Source: Gammaproteobacteria bacterium (GTDB lineage: Bacteria; Pseudomonadota; Gammaproteobacteria; SZUA-152). From it: a stretch of DNA of 39,538 nucleotides. Below, one piece after another: positions 18,847 to 27,627 of this stretch (position 1 is the first letter of the stretch; the number at the start of each line of letters is the position of its first letter). A program made the position numbers and the translations under genes. The stretch covers positions 1-39,538 of the forward strand of contig JAADGF010000026.1 of the NCBI GenBank assembly GCA_013152545.1. The letters are read 5' to 3'. Under the pieces are notes generated by a model that did no database searches, was not told where the DNA came from, and worked only from the letters and a program-made list of their open reading frames with translations.

Positions 18847-19526
18847 ATAGGCTCAATATTCGCCTCAAATGCTTGAAAAAATGGACTCTAGGTTTTCAGA
18901 TCAGGTTTTTTGTGATGATTGAGGTGTGGAGTCGTTGTAATCGCTCACTATTATGCCGCTTCGTACCGGAGTGACGCACCATACAAAAGTATGCATGACA
19001 GGCCCATCCATTGAGGGTTTAAGGCTAACGGTTCAAAAAAGTTACAATCTGTTGGCTTGCAGTGATGCAAGGAAAATAATGCGACAACAAACCGGTTTTT
19101 GGACGTGCATATTCCTAAATATTTTTTTATTATTACAGAAAATAAAAAAATATCTTTATTTATATCTAATAGCTTATATAGATCGGTGATTGCGTAAGGA
19201 ATATTACGTCAACCTTACGTAGTACAATCTGATGTTTATATCCTACCTCTGCACCGTGAATGAGCATAAACAATTGAATTTTTTCGATATTGATCGTTAA
19301 TAAAAAATAGCCGTAGAGTCGATCGTTTGTCAATGTCCTTTTTACTACGCAATAAACTAAGAAGTGTGTTGAAAAATAGTTACGTAGAGTGACATAATAG
19401 GTGGGCGCAATGTTTATATCAGTTTATATCAGCTATGGTTTATACCAAAATGCGTTTAGTAAAATATCTAAAGTACCAATCTTGACACGGACTGGTTAGG
19501 GGCTGCAGTAGGAGAGCATAAAAACA
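18847..19526. other. A+T-rich intergenic stretch, no convincing gene
   Basis: A possible 78-codon plus-strand reading (18953-19189) has no recognisable domain and ends in a lysine/leucine-rich tail of low complexity. No hairpin or repeat stands out. Confidence 0.4.
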
Positions 19527-19877
19527 GTGCCGTGTAACCGCAACGAATCCAATGCTATTGAAAATTTTGTGCTGTCGACGTATAGCTTTCCCAAAAGTAA
19601 GTTAGTGCCAGCGATACACATCGCATCAAGCCAAGCGTTCGGAGCCAATGTTGAGCTTGGCATTATCAACAAATTCACATCAATGGTGAATGCAATCATC
19701 CATGTAGTCAATGTGCGTAAATTGGCAAGATTGTTTGGCGCTTTATTTGCAATAGTTTTGTTTGCAATAGGTTTATATCTTAAGCGAACAAACTCTGTTA
19801 CACGGCAATACAAAAGAGTTGGCAGCGTAGCTGTCACATCGACGCTGTCACATCGACATAAAGGCAAAGTAGTATGA
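19527..19877 (+). CDS. Possible small membrane protein, unrecognised
   Basis: A 116-codon reading with one clear hydrophobic segment, LARLFGALFAIVLFAIGLYL (about residues 66-85), then a basic tail. Its stop overlaps the next gene's start by 4 bp (ATGA), the pattern of translational coupling, which is the main reason to keep it. The first half looks unlike a normal protein start; an internal ATG at about codon 53 would give a shorter, more believable single-pass protein. A 160-codon reading on the opposite strand (19978-19496) competes with it. No family is recognised. Confidence 0.3.
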   Translation: MPCNRNESNAIENFVLSTYSFPKSKLVPAIHIASSQAFGANVELGIINKFTSMVNAIIHVVNVRKLARLFGALFAIVLFAIGLYLKRTNSVTRQYKRVGSVAVTSTLSHRHKGKVV

Positions 19878-20935
19878 TTCACGACGCTTATATGGAGCGG
19901 TATCAAAAACCGACCTATAAATTCCCAATTATTATTTTCATCGCCATTGTTGCTGTGAGTGTTTTTCTGTCGATGCAAATCAAGAAAACAAAAGATAACA
20001 CCAACATTGCCGCGTTTAATTATCCAGTACCACTGGATTCCATTGCAGTAAATGTCAGTTCACCACTGCAGAGTAACGATATAGCCCACCGCCGCGAATT
20101 ATTACGACAAGAGCAGGCTGGCATTACGCCAAACTCAATCAAGACTGAGCCGGACGGTTTCGATCAAGAAGCGCTTCATGCAAGTAACGATAGTGACATC
20201 CCTGTTTCGATTTCACGAGGCTACGTGGCATCGACGCTTGACGAAGTATATAACAAGCAACAGGATAAGTTTTTGCAAACCCTGGCTAAACGTGCCGATG
20301 TTGAGCAGCAAGCAGCGATGGCTAACAATGAAAAGAAAAAAAAATCGCCGGTAAAAACTAATCAGCACGACGGGGAAAAAACCGTGCCGAAACCAACCCT
20401 GGTGCGAGAAACGCCGCGCGTAGCAAAACCACCTGAAGTTTTGCGCGTTTCTCTAAATCAAACGGTGCAGGCCAAACCCCAAACTGTTGCACTGAATGCG
20501 CCAGTCACCAATCCCGAACAAGTCGTAGCACTGCGACCGGAAAAAACCGTCAGCGACACTGCATCATCAGTATCAACCGAGTTAGAGTTGGAGAGATTTT
20601 TGTCGCGGTTTACGTACTTTTATAATAGCGGTGATATAAATCGCCTAATGGCGTTGTTTGCCGATAACGCAAGCACTAATGACAGTCGTGGAAAAAGAAA
20701 CATCAAAGCGGATTACATTGATTTGTTTAATAACACTCACGCCAGGCGACTGATGATTAACCAGGTAAAATGGCAGGTTAACAATAATAATGCGACTGGT
20801 GCTGGCGATTTTATAGTAACGGTATTGAATAAAAACAACCGCGAGCGTCATTCGATCAAGGGCAAATTAACAATAACAGCGATTAAACAATCGCAAGGTT
20901 ATTATATTTCAACGTTGCTGCATGATTTGAATTAA
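19874..20935 (+). CDS. Membrane-anchored protein with a periplasmic NTF2/SnoaL-like domain
   Basis: A 353-residue protein. A short cytosolic start is followed by one membrane segment (FPIIIFIAIVAVSVFLSM, about residues 17-34), a long low-complexity linker rich in Lys, Pro and Val (about 150-230), and a C-terminal domain of about 115 residues. That domain (LERFLSRFTYFYNSGDINRL, MALFADNAS, then a Lys-linked beta sheet ending GYYISTLLHD) has the layout of an NTF2-like cone fold, which often binds a small ligand or a partner protein. AAAGG about nine bases before the ATG supports the start. The HEAT-repeat lipoprotein follows 340 bp downstream on the same strand, and the two may work together at the periplasmic face. 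The function is unknown. Confidence 0.65.
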   Translation: MIHDAYMERYQKPTYKFPIIIFIAIVAVSVFLSMQIKKTKDNTNIAAFNYPVPLDSIAVNVSSPLQSNDIAHRRELLRQEQAGITPNSIKTEPDGFDQEALHASNDSDIPVSISRGYVASTLDEVYNKQQDKFLQTLAKRADVEQQAAMANNEKKKKSPVKTNQHDGEKTVPKPTLVRETPRVAKPPEVLRVSLNQTVQAKPQTVALNAPVTNPEQVVALRPEKTVSDTASSVSTELELERFLSRFTYFYNSGDINRLMALFADNASTNDSRGKRNIKADYIDLFNNTHARRLMINQVKWQVNNNNATGAGDFIVTVLNKNNRERHSIKGKLTITAIKQSQGYYISTLLHDLN

Positions 20936-21274
20936 TTGTCGAAGCAAATACCCCCGGAAGGTTGGCCAAGAGTAGGGCGCCGGTGGTAAAAACTTCATCT
21001 TATGTATCCACTTTACCGCTTGTGTATCCACTTGCAACTATAGTACAGTCAAGAATGGTCGCAGGCTTGGTGCATTTCTCTTCAACTTGTGGCACTGATT
21101 TTTATCATAATCATCGTCACAAACATGGTTATGAACATGGTTATGAACCGGTCATTAAATAAACCGAACCGTCGCGAATCGATAACGGTTCGCTTTAATT
21201 TTCGGTTAAATTCTACCCAAAGACATCCTAAGCTATTACCTGCACGATTAATTAATATTGGTTTAAAAGAGAAA
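20936..21274. other. Gap between the NTF2-like and HEAT-repeat genes
   Basis: Readings here are short and hold a small tandem repeat (acatggttatga twice, near 21123-21146), not a gene. The HEAT gene frame stays open upstream to 21089, but that part does not look like a protein leader. Confidence 0.45.
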
Positions 21275-24088
21275 ATGTATCACAAGTATATTGTTTGGGT
21301 TTTATGCGTTTTATTAATGGGCTGTAGTGCAACCAGCAAAGACGTGCGAACTTACAAACGGCAGCACGATGTTGAAAAATTGATAAATATTGTCAATAAC
21401 AGCAGCGATAAGGAAGTAAGAATAGAAGCCATTAATGCCTTGGCCTACATTCGTGATCCACGCGCTATCAGTGGTTTGACTCAAGCAACAACAGCGTCGA
21501 GTTGGGTTGAACGGGAAGCAGCAATAAAATCGTTGGGACGGTTAAAAGACCATCTGGTTATTAAACCGATTGTTAATGTACTTGATGACAGCAATAAATT
21601 TGTACGGGAATCTGCTGCAAAAGCGCTTTACAAAGTAGTAACCTCACTGGGTAAAAAGAAAGACCCAAGAGTGTCGAGTCATTTAATTAAAGCGATCAAG
21701 AGCAATACTGGTAAAGCGAGAGAGGTAACTATCGCTGCGCTTCGTCGAGCTTTTGACGAACTGAGTCGTGCCAATGAAAAATCGATTTTAAAAGTACTTA
21801 TAGTGGCTTTGGACGATGAAAACAAATATGTGAGAAAGGAAGCAGTGCTAGCGTTAGGTCGTCTCGACGATCCTCGGGTTATTACACCCCTTACCACGGC
21901 ACTGAAAGACCCTTTTCGGGATGTGCGTGATATAGCCAGCGAGGCATTGAGTAAAGTACGTGATCCGCGTTCATCAGAGCCTCTGTTTGCAGCACTCAAA
22001 GACAATAGCGCCTTTGTGCGGGACGAAGCCGCTAAAGCATTGGGTCAATTTAAAGAACCACGCATAGTGCGCAAAGTCATTCGCGCCCTGGGTGATGACA
22101 ATGATTTCGTCCGAGAAGGGGCAGCCAAAGCAATGGGGTATTTAGTTCATCCCCGAGCCATGAAGTTATTGGTCAATTTGCTTGATGATTTTAATGCAGA
22201 TGTGCGCTTAGCTGCCGGAAAATCGTTACAGAGCTACCATTGGCAGCCAGCCGACGACGCGCAAGCGGCAAAGTATTGTGTATCGATCCAAAAATGGGAA
22301 GAGTGTGCCAGCTATGGTGAAACAGCAATTCATCCACTTGCGATTGCATTAAAAGGGGATGACAGTGAAGTGCGGCGCAAGGCCAGTGCCGTTTTATCGG
22401 AATTACAGTGGCAACCATCGACTAATAAAGAAAAAGCGCTTTACTGCGTTGCAAAGCAAAACTGGAAAGAGTGTGTACAGCTTGGTAAAAATGCGATTAA
22501 GCCACTAATACAGGAACTGGATAATGAAGATTGGCGGGTTCGTGTGAGTGCATCGCAGTCCTTAGCCGAAATTAATAACGAACAAGCGGTTGAGCCGCTG
22601 ATTAAACGTGCTGATGACAAAAATGCTGATGTACGCATTGCGATTGTGGAGGCATTGGGAGGCTTTCATGTTGCAGGTGTGATCGAGCCGTTGATTCAGG
22701 CATTGGATGATAATAATCGGGCTGTTCGGCAAGTGGCCGCAGAAAAGCTGGAAGCATCAGTTGATAAATACCGTGAGCTTGATGACCCTCAAATAATTGT
22801 CCCTTTTGTTACTGCATTAAAAGATAATAACCGAAGTGTCAGGGTTACTGCAGCGCAGCTGTTGGGGAAATTCAATGATCCGAGGGCAGTGGAACCACTG
22901 ATTGCCGCACTGAAAGACATTGATGGTGACGTGCGCAGCGCGGCCCGTCAATCATTGCGAGAAATTAAAGATAACCGGGCTATCAGCACTTTAGTGAAAG
23001 CTTTGGATGACTCTAACCCTGAGATTCGATCGCAGATTGTCGGGGCACTTTCTGATTACAAAGATCATCGAGCCATTGAACCCCTGCTGGAAGCGCTTAA
23101 CGATACCAATGCCAGTGTGCGTATCAAAGCAATCAAGGTTTTAAGTGGAATTCAAGACCCGCGCGCAATCGATCCTTTAATTCGTGCACTAAAAGATGGT
23201 GAGCCTAATGTTCGTATTGCCGCTGCTGTTGGGTTGGCTAAATTTAATGATTCCCGAATTATTAAACCGCTGGTGCTTGGTTTGACCGATATTAATGTTG
23301 GGGCACGTCAGGCGATACAAAAAACACTATTGAGTAAAGAGTGGCAACCAAAAAACCCAAAAGAAGAAGCACATTATTGCGTTGCCAAACGTGACTGGAT
23401 TCGTTGTGCTCAATTAGGAAAAGTCGCTCTGGCGCCTTTGTTATTGGAGCTAAAGCAACCTGAATCTCCGGTTCAAGTGGATGCAGCAAGAATTCTTGGT
23501 GAAATCAAAGATGCATCGGTAATTCCTGCGTTAATTGCTGCAATTTCTGCTACTCAATGGTCCGATGATGACTTTAAAAGTAAAAAGCTAATTCGCAGTG
23601 CATCCAATGCGATATTTAAATTTGGTTATCAAGCTGTTCCTGTACTGAAAAAAACCTTAACACAATGGTATACCAGTCAGCATACAGCTAATATATTAAC
23701 CAGGATTGGCTGGGAACCCCGTAGCAACGAAGATGAAATACATTATTTAGTGGCGAAACGGGCAGACAGCGATTTAAAGGCACTCTGGCCGGATGCCAAA
23801 CAAATATTGCTTAACGATATCGCTTCACAGAATACCGATAAACTTAACTATGCACTTTATGCTTTTATTGGTATTGGCAAAGAAGAAGTTATTGGCGATT
23901 TATTACACGTTCTGAAAAATCACGGAACAGTGCAAATTGCCGAAGCATATTTGAACAGTGGTCATAAGGATCTTGTTAGCGGTGCGGAAAACTGGTCTTC
24001 TCAACGGGGGTTGGAAGTCTATAAATACGGTGACGGCTATAAACCTGTCTTGTGGGGTCAGCTAGAGTTACTTCATGGGGAAAATTAA
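21275..24088 (+). CDS. Large HEAT-repeat lipoprotein with four interspersed W-P modules
   Basis: A 937-residue lipoprotein. The ATG at 21275 (AAGAGA just upstream) gives MYHKYIVWVLCVLLMGCS, a signal peptide with a lipobox; the frame is open 62 codons further upstream but that text is not a leader. The mature part is almost wholly HEAT/PBS-lyase-type repeats of about 31 residues (pattern D.RA..PLI.AL.D....VR..AA..LG....). Four modules of about 35 residues interrupt them, with the form W.P....E.. .YCVAK..W..C..LG..A..PL; they occur near 22235, 22405, 23340 and 23708. Similar modules occur in HEAT proteins of other phyla, from memory. The protein is a scaffold for binding other proteins in the periplasm; the partner is unknown. 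The nearby NTF2-like membrane protein is a candidate. Confidence 0.85.
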   Translation: MYHKYIVWVLCVLLMGCSATSKDVRTYKRQHDVEKLINIVNNSSDKEVRIEAINALAYIRDPRAISGLTQATTASSWVEREAAIKSLGRLKDHLVIKPIVNVLDDSNKFVRESAAKALYKVVTSLGKKKDPRVSSHLIKAIKSNTGKAREVTIAALRRAFDELSRANEKSILKVLIVALDDENKYVRKEAVLALGRLDDPRVITPLTTALKDPFRDVRDIASEALSKVRDPRSSEPLFAALKDNSAFVRDEAAKALGQFKEPRIVRKVIRALGDDNDFVREGAAKAMGYLVHPRAMKLLVNLLDDFNADVRLAAGKSLQSYHWQPADDAQAAKYCVSIQKWEECASYGETAIHPLAIALKGDDSEVRRKASAVLSELQWQPSTNKEKALYCVAKQNWKECVQLGKNAIKPLIQELDNEDWRVRVSASQSLAEINNEQAVEPLIKRADDKNADVRIAIVEALGGFHVAGVIEPLIQALDDNNRAVRQVAAEKLEASVDKYRELDDPQIIVPFVTALKDNNRSVRVTAAQLLGKFNDPRAVEPLIAALKDIDGDVRSAARQSLREIKDNRAISTLVKALDDSNPEIRSQIVGALSDYKDHRAIEPLLEALNDTNASVRIKAIKVLSGIQDPRAIDPLIRALKDGEPNVRIAAAVGLAKFNDSRIIKPLVLGLTDINVGARQAIQKTLLSKEWQPKNPKEEAHYCVAKRDWIRCAQLGKVALAPLLLELKQPESPVQVDAARILGEIKDASVIPALIAAISATQWSDDDFKSKKLIRSASNAIFKFGYQAVPVLKKTLTQWYTSQHTANILTRIGWEPRSNEDEIHYLVAKRADSDLKALWPDAKQILLNDIASQNTDKLNYALYAFIGIGKEEVIGDLLHVLKNHGTVQIAEAYLNSGHKDLVSGAENWSSQRGLEVYKYGDGYKPVLWGQLELLHGEN

Positions 24089-24692
24089 ACCTCAGTTGTG
24101 ACAGGACAGGTTCCTCGTTAAGCTCTATTGGGTGTTCGTCTTCCTTCTTTACGCCATAATCTCCCGGTTCATGGGGTACATTCTCCTATATCTCAGTAGT
24201 GATACGTCAAGGCAATGACGGAAAACATGTTCTATCTGTGGTTGCGTGTTCATCTTTTGGATGATGCTCTTGCGACGATTTTCGATTGATGTGTTAGGTT
24301 CAAGTAATGTGTGAGGTTCTTAGCGTGGGGCATGGCAGTTTAAAACCTTATCTTCGAAGTTACATTACATGTAATATATTGAAGTTTTATTATAAATAAC
24401 AATCAATTATAAAAATCTCTAAAGAAAATGCATTAATTTTGGATTGTTATTCTAAATTGACATAGCGTTATCACATCGGGATAATGTTGGTTAATAAATG
24501 CACATATTGTTAAGGCTTTCATTGAATGAGTACCCCTCGACTTGAATAAAACGCCGTGAATTATTAACAAATGTATGTGATAACTATTTTAATGTCGTGA
24601 TGTTGCTGATAGGGTTGTACCCGACGGGGGCATTTTCAATACTGTGCAACGACGCGGTAATCGCATGGTAAACTAAAACGGGAGTCGGGAGT
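24089..24692. other. Intergenic with a degenerate repeat end
   Basis: No gene is seen in 604 bp. Positions 24266-24300 (gctcttgcgacgatt ... tgtgttaggtt) resemble the right end of the fold-back element at 18811-18844. A 12-bp palindrome attacatgtaat lies at 24364-24375. The rest is A+T-rich and should hold the promoter of the DUF3135 gene. Confidence 0.45.
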
Positions 24693-25061
24693 ATGTATAA
24701 TATTTCTCAACAAAAAACACAGCCGGAGTTCAATTTTGATGAATGGTGCGAGCTTTCAAAAAAAGACCCGGTATCTTTTGAGTCGCGACGGCAACAGTCA
24801 ATTGACGAATTAATAAACAATGTTTCTGCGGAAAAGCAACAACGTTTACGCTGTTTGCAGTGGAAAATTGACCGGGTGAGGGATAAAATGCCGACACCGC
24901 TTGCCGCCTGTGTGGCGATGTCCGATATGATGTGGGATTCTTTGGAGCGTCTCAATCGTGTCTATAATGATTGCGATGATATTACCACGGTGAAAGATGG
25001 GAAACGCGTGCTGAAGACGCCGCCAAGCGCCAAGATAGTACAGCTTTCCTCCAAAAGATAA
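24693..25061 (+). CDS. DUF3135 family protein
   Basis: A 122-residue soluble protein. The text FNFDEWCELSKKDPVSFESR, followed by IDELI, QRLRCLQWKIDRVR and PLAACVAMSDMMWDSL, matches DUF3135, a small helical family of gammaproteobacteria of unknown function. GGGAG about eight bases before the ATG supports the start. A hairpin terminator follows at 25080. It is convergent with the HDOD gene. Confidence 0.8.
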   Translation: MYNISQQKTQPEFNFDEWCELSKKDPVSFESRRQQSIDELINNVSAEKQQRLRCLQWKIDRVRDKMPTPLAACVAMSDMMWDSLERLNRVYNDCDDITTVKDGKRVLKTPPSAKIVQLSSKR

Positions 25062-25079
25062 GAACTGTTGTTAATGAGC

Positions 25080-25101
25080 TAACCTGGCCGTACTGCCAGG
25101 T
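25080..25101 (+). terminator. Hairpin terminator after the DUF3135 gene
   Basis: An 8-bp stem aacctggc/gccaggtt with a 6-nt loop, followed by CTTATTA. A second, imperfect hairpin aggaacgtgcacgtgttcct (about 25111-25130) follows. Either or both may also serve the convergent HDOD gene. Confidence 0.55.
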
Positions 25102-25164
25102 TCTTATTAAGGAACGTGCACGTGTTCCTAGCATTGCCCGTCATTGTGCCTTTCTTATTAAGAC

Positions 25165-26010
25165 CTAATGTAAATGGCTGGCAAAATCGGAAATCCAGCC
25201 TTTATCATGTTCACATGCGGTTAACACTGCCGTTATGTTTTCTTCTGTTAACCCTAATGCATCATCCAATTCCTTGGTTGCTTCTTGGCACTCTTCATCG
25301 ACTATTGACAGTGAGCGCTGTAATATCCAAACTAACTCACAATTTTCATCCGAATAGTCAGCGGTTTTCGCGAACGCGATACACCGTGCAAATTCTTCCG
25401 GTAAGGCCCATTGTTGTAATAGCAGTGACCCGACGTCAAAATGATCCAAATTATCAAATAAATGTTTTTCTTTACTGCATAGTGTTTCATCCAGATCGTT
25501 GTTGAGTAATGCATTCATTTTTTGCGGGTAAAGATGGACTAATGCTAATAGCCCGATACGCAAAAGCAAGGAAATACAATAGACCTGGCTTTGGTCTGTG
25601 GCCCAATTGGGAATATTTACCTTCGCGGCGAGATGTCTCGCACAATGTGCGAAAAGCATTGTGTCATACCAATAACGGCCCATATCAAAATTAGGGCATT
25701 TTTTGGTATCGAATTTTTGGGCGATGACAAGGCTAAACACAATGGTTTTCAGTTGATTCAACCCCAAGCGGGCGGCAGCGTCGCGAATTGAATGAATTTC
25801 GACACCCCTATTATAGAACGCTGAATTAGATGTGCCGATAACTTTAGCGACAATCGAGGGTTCAGACTCGATACTTGAAACTAATGTGCGTAGATCGCCT
25901 GTTTCATCTGCTTCCACAAACGATTTTAATATGTTGCTCAACAATGGAAATGGGGGTAAGGATCTTATTTTCGCTATTTGACTTACTACCGAGCGTTGTA
26001 TCACTTCCAT
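25165..26010 (-). CDS. HDOD-domain signalling protein
   Basis: A 281-residue cytosolic protein that is one HDOD domain from near its start (QIAKIRSLPPFPLLSNIL) to about residue 210. HDOD is related to HD phosphohydrolases but lacks the metal-binding residues, and usually acts in signalling or cell-cycle control by protein contact. Typical blocks: SIESEPSIVAKVIGTSNSAFY, IRDAAARLGLNQLKTIVF, and DVGSLLLQQWALPEEF. No second domain (GGDEF, EAL or receiver) is attached. The ATG at 26010 is chosen because AGAGG lies ten bases upstream; an ATG seven codons earlier (26031) is possible. It stands alone between the convergent DUF3135 gene and the divergent RAYT gene. Confidence 0.85.
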   Translation of the reverse strand: MEVIQRSVVSQIAKIRSLPPFPLLSNILKSFVEADETGDLRTLVSSIESEPSIVAKVIGTSNSAFYNRGVEIHSIRDAAARLGLNQLKTIVFSLVIAQKFDTKKCPNFDMGRYWYDTMLFAHCARHLAAKVNIPNWATDQSQVYCISLLLRIGLLALVHLYPQKMNALLNNDLDETLCSKEKHLFDNLDHFDVGSLLLQQWALPEEFARCIAFAKTADYSDENCELVWILQRSLSIVDEECQEATKELDDALGLTEENITAVLTACEHDKGWISDFASHLH

Positions 26011-26418
26011 TACGCCAAAACCTCTCAGCATTGATAGAGAATACTCTACTAACGGCCGTTTACAGTAATTTATGAAGCAAAAATCTTGCTATTTCTGCTT
26101 TTTGATATCAAAAATTTCATGGTACCACCAAAACTAGACGCTTTTAGGCGAAAGTCGATTCTTTATGAAAGGCGAAATGACGAGTAATAGCCGGACTATT
26201 GCGATGAATTTCAACGCCGCCATGGGATGAAGATGGCGTACAATAAAACCGAAATCTCAAACGCCACGAGCATCGTTAACAGAGTTAAAAATAATTTTAT
26301 GAGTACGATGCAGCAGCAAGTGTTGGGCCACGATGTTGTTGCTAATGACTGATTTGAATGAACAATGGGTCAGGCTTGTGTCGTTTCTTTATTTTGATAA
26401 TTCAACTAGTATCTTTGT
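26011..26418. other. Intergenic between the HDOD and RAYT genes, no gene seen
   Basis: It holds the promoters of the two divergent genes. A segment around 26150-26230 is rich in short inverted motifs (for example aatag/ctatt in aatagccggactatt). I cannot assign it to a repeat family. Confidence 0.4.
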
Positions 26419-27360
26419 ATGGCAAGAAAACCACGAATTCATATCCCGGGCGGTGTCTATCACGTTATGCTAAGAGGTAACGGAGATCAGGACATATTCT
26501 TTAATGATGATGACCGTTATCATCTTTATTTATTGCTACAAGAAGGAGTATCAAGATTCGATTATCGTATTCATGGCTTTTGTTTTATGGTTAACCATAT
26601 ACATTTGGCGATACAAGTCGGTGAAGAATCTTTATCACGCATTATGCAGAATTTATCATTCCGGTATACGCGTTGGATAAATCATCGGCAAAATCGAATG
26701 GGGCATTTGTTTCAGGGCCGCTATAAAGCAATTTTAATAGACCGAGACAGTTATTTATTAGAATTGGTGCGCTATATTCATTTAAATCCTGTCAGAGCCA
26801 AGTTGGTTCGTCAGCCTGGGGCCTACCCGTGGAGTGGGCACCGTTGTTATTTAGGCAAAGACACAATATCTTGGTTACACACTGACTGGGTGCTCAGCCA
26901 ACTGGGAAAACGTATCAACACCTGTCGTAAACGTTACGAAGAATTTGTTCGAGCGGGTCGTGGTGAGGGATACAGGCCAGAGTTCCATGGGGAAGGGGGG
27001 GATCAACGATTATTGGGTGGTGAACGCTTTGTTCGAAAAATGTTAGGCAAAGCGGGGGGAAGAACGCACAAAAAAGTCCACCTCAATGTGGTGGTTCAAT
27101 GTGTTTGTAATGAATATAACATTAAAGCAAAAGACTTAGCCTCAACAAGCCGTAATCGCCATGCCTCTGAGGCTAGGCAAGTTATTGGTTGGCTAGCATT
27201 AAAAATTGGCAATATAACATTAACGGAGGTTGCACAGTCTTTTGGTCGTGATGTCACTACATTAAGTCGTGGTGCGAGACGAATGGACAATAATGTTAAA
27301 AACTCCAAGTTGTTCGAAAAAAAATTACACCAGCTTTATATTAAAATAATGCAAACCTAA
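26419..27360 (+). CDS. REP-associated tyrosine transposase (RAYT/Y1) with a DnaA-type DNA-binding C-terminus
   Basis: A 313-residue HUH single-strand transposase related to IS200/IS605 TnpA. N-terminal family text is ARKPRIHIPGGVYHVMLRGN. The metal-binding HUH motif is NHIHLAI, and the catalytic Tyr is in LLELVRYIHLNPVRA. RAYTs act on short palindromic REP sequences spread through the host chromosome and usually occur as single, fixed genes. Residues about 220-300 (QCVCNEYNIKAKDLASTSR, then RQVIGWLALKIGNITLTEVA and GRDVTTLSRGARRM) look like the DnaA domain IV helix-turn-helix, including the RD.TT... loop that reads DNA. It is intact. A possible substrate repeat lies just downstream at 27499-27611. 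Confidence 0.9.
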   Translation: MARKPRIHIPGGVYHVMLRGNGDQDIFFNDDDRYHLYLLLQEGVSRFDYRIHGFCFMVNHIHLAIQVGEESLSRIMQNLSFRYTRWINHRQNRMGHLFQGRYKAILIDRDSYLLELVRYIHLNPVRAKLVRQPGAYPWSGHRCYLGKDTISWLHTDWVLSQLGKRINTCRKRYEEFVRAGRGEGYRPEFHGEGGDQRLLGGERFVRKMLGKAGGRTHKKVHLNVVVQCVCNEYNIKAKDLASTSRNRHASEARQVIGWLALKIGNITLTEVAQSFGRDVTTLSRGARRMDNNVKNSKLFEKKLHQLYIKIMQT

Positions 27361-27498
27361 GCCATTACATTAGCGCTGAATAGAAACGTTATTACGTACA
27401 CCTTCCTTATGTTAAGATTATGGCGCTGAAATTTCGTTCACTTGTCCTGTTATGTGTTCTTCCTGTGATTTCAACGGTGATTATCAAAGGATGAGCAG

Positions 27499-27611
27499 TG
27501 ACGACATGTAGATCACATTTTTCACTTGGCGGTGAGTCGTTAAAATGCCTCGCGACTACATCTTATTGTGTCTTGCCAGCCAGCATTAAAAACGCAGCCT
27601 ACATGTCGTCA
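27499..27611. repeat. Inverted repeat downstream of the RAYT gene; possible REP pair or terminator
   Basis: tgacgacatgtag (27499-27511) and its exact complement (27599-27611) enclose 87 bp. The arms end in GTAG and CTAC facing inward, the tetranucleotide many RAYTs recognise. A smaller inner stem agtcg/cgact is visible. It lies between two convergent genes, so a bidirectional terminator is the other reading. Confidence 0.5.
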
Positions 27612-27627
27612 GACTGATGATTTTGAG

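Noticed and set aside
19496-19978. A 160-codon minus-strand reading
   Set aside because: It overlaps two plus-strand readings, including the start of the NTF2-like gene, and has no leader, family or ribosome binding site.
25116-25505. A 129-codon plus-strand reading over the HDOD gene
   Set aside because: It is antisense to the end of a well-supported HDOD gene and has no domain.
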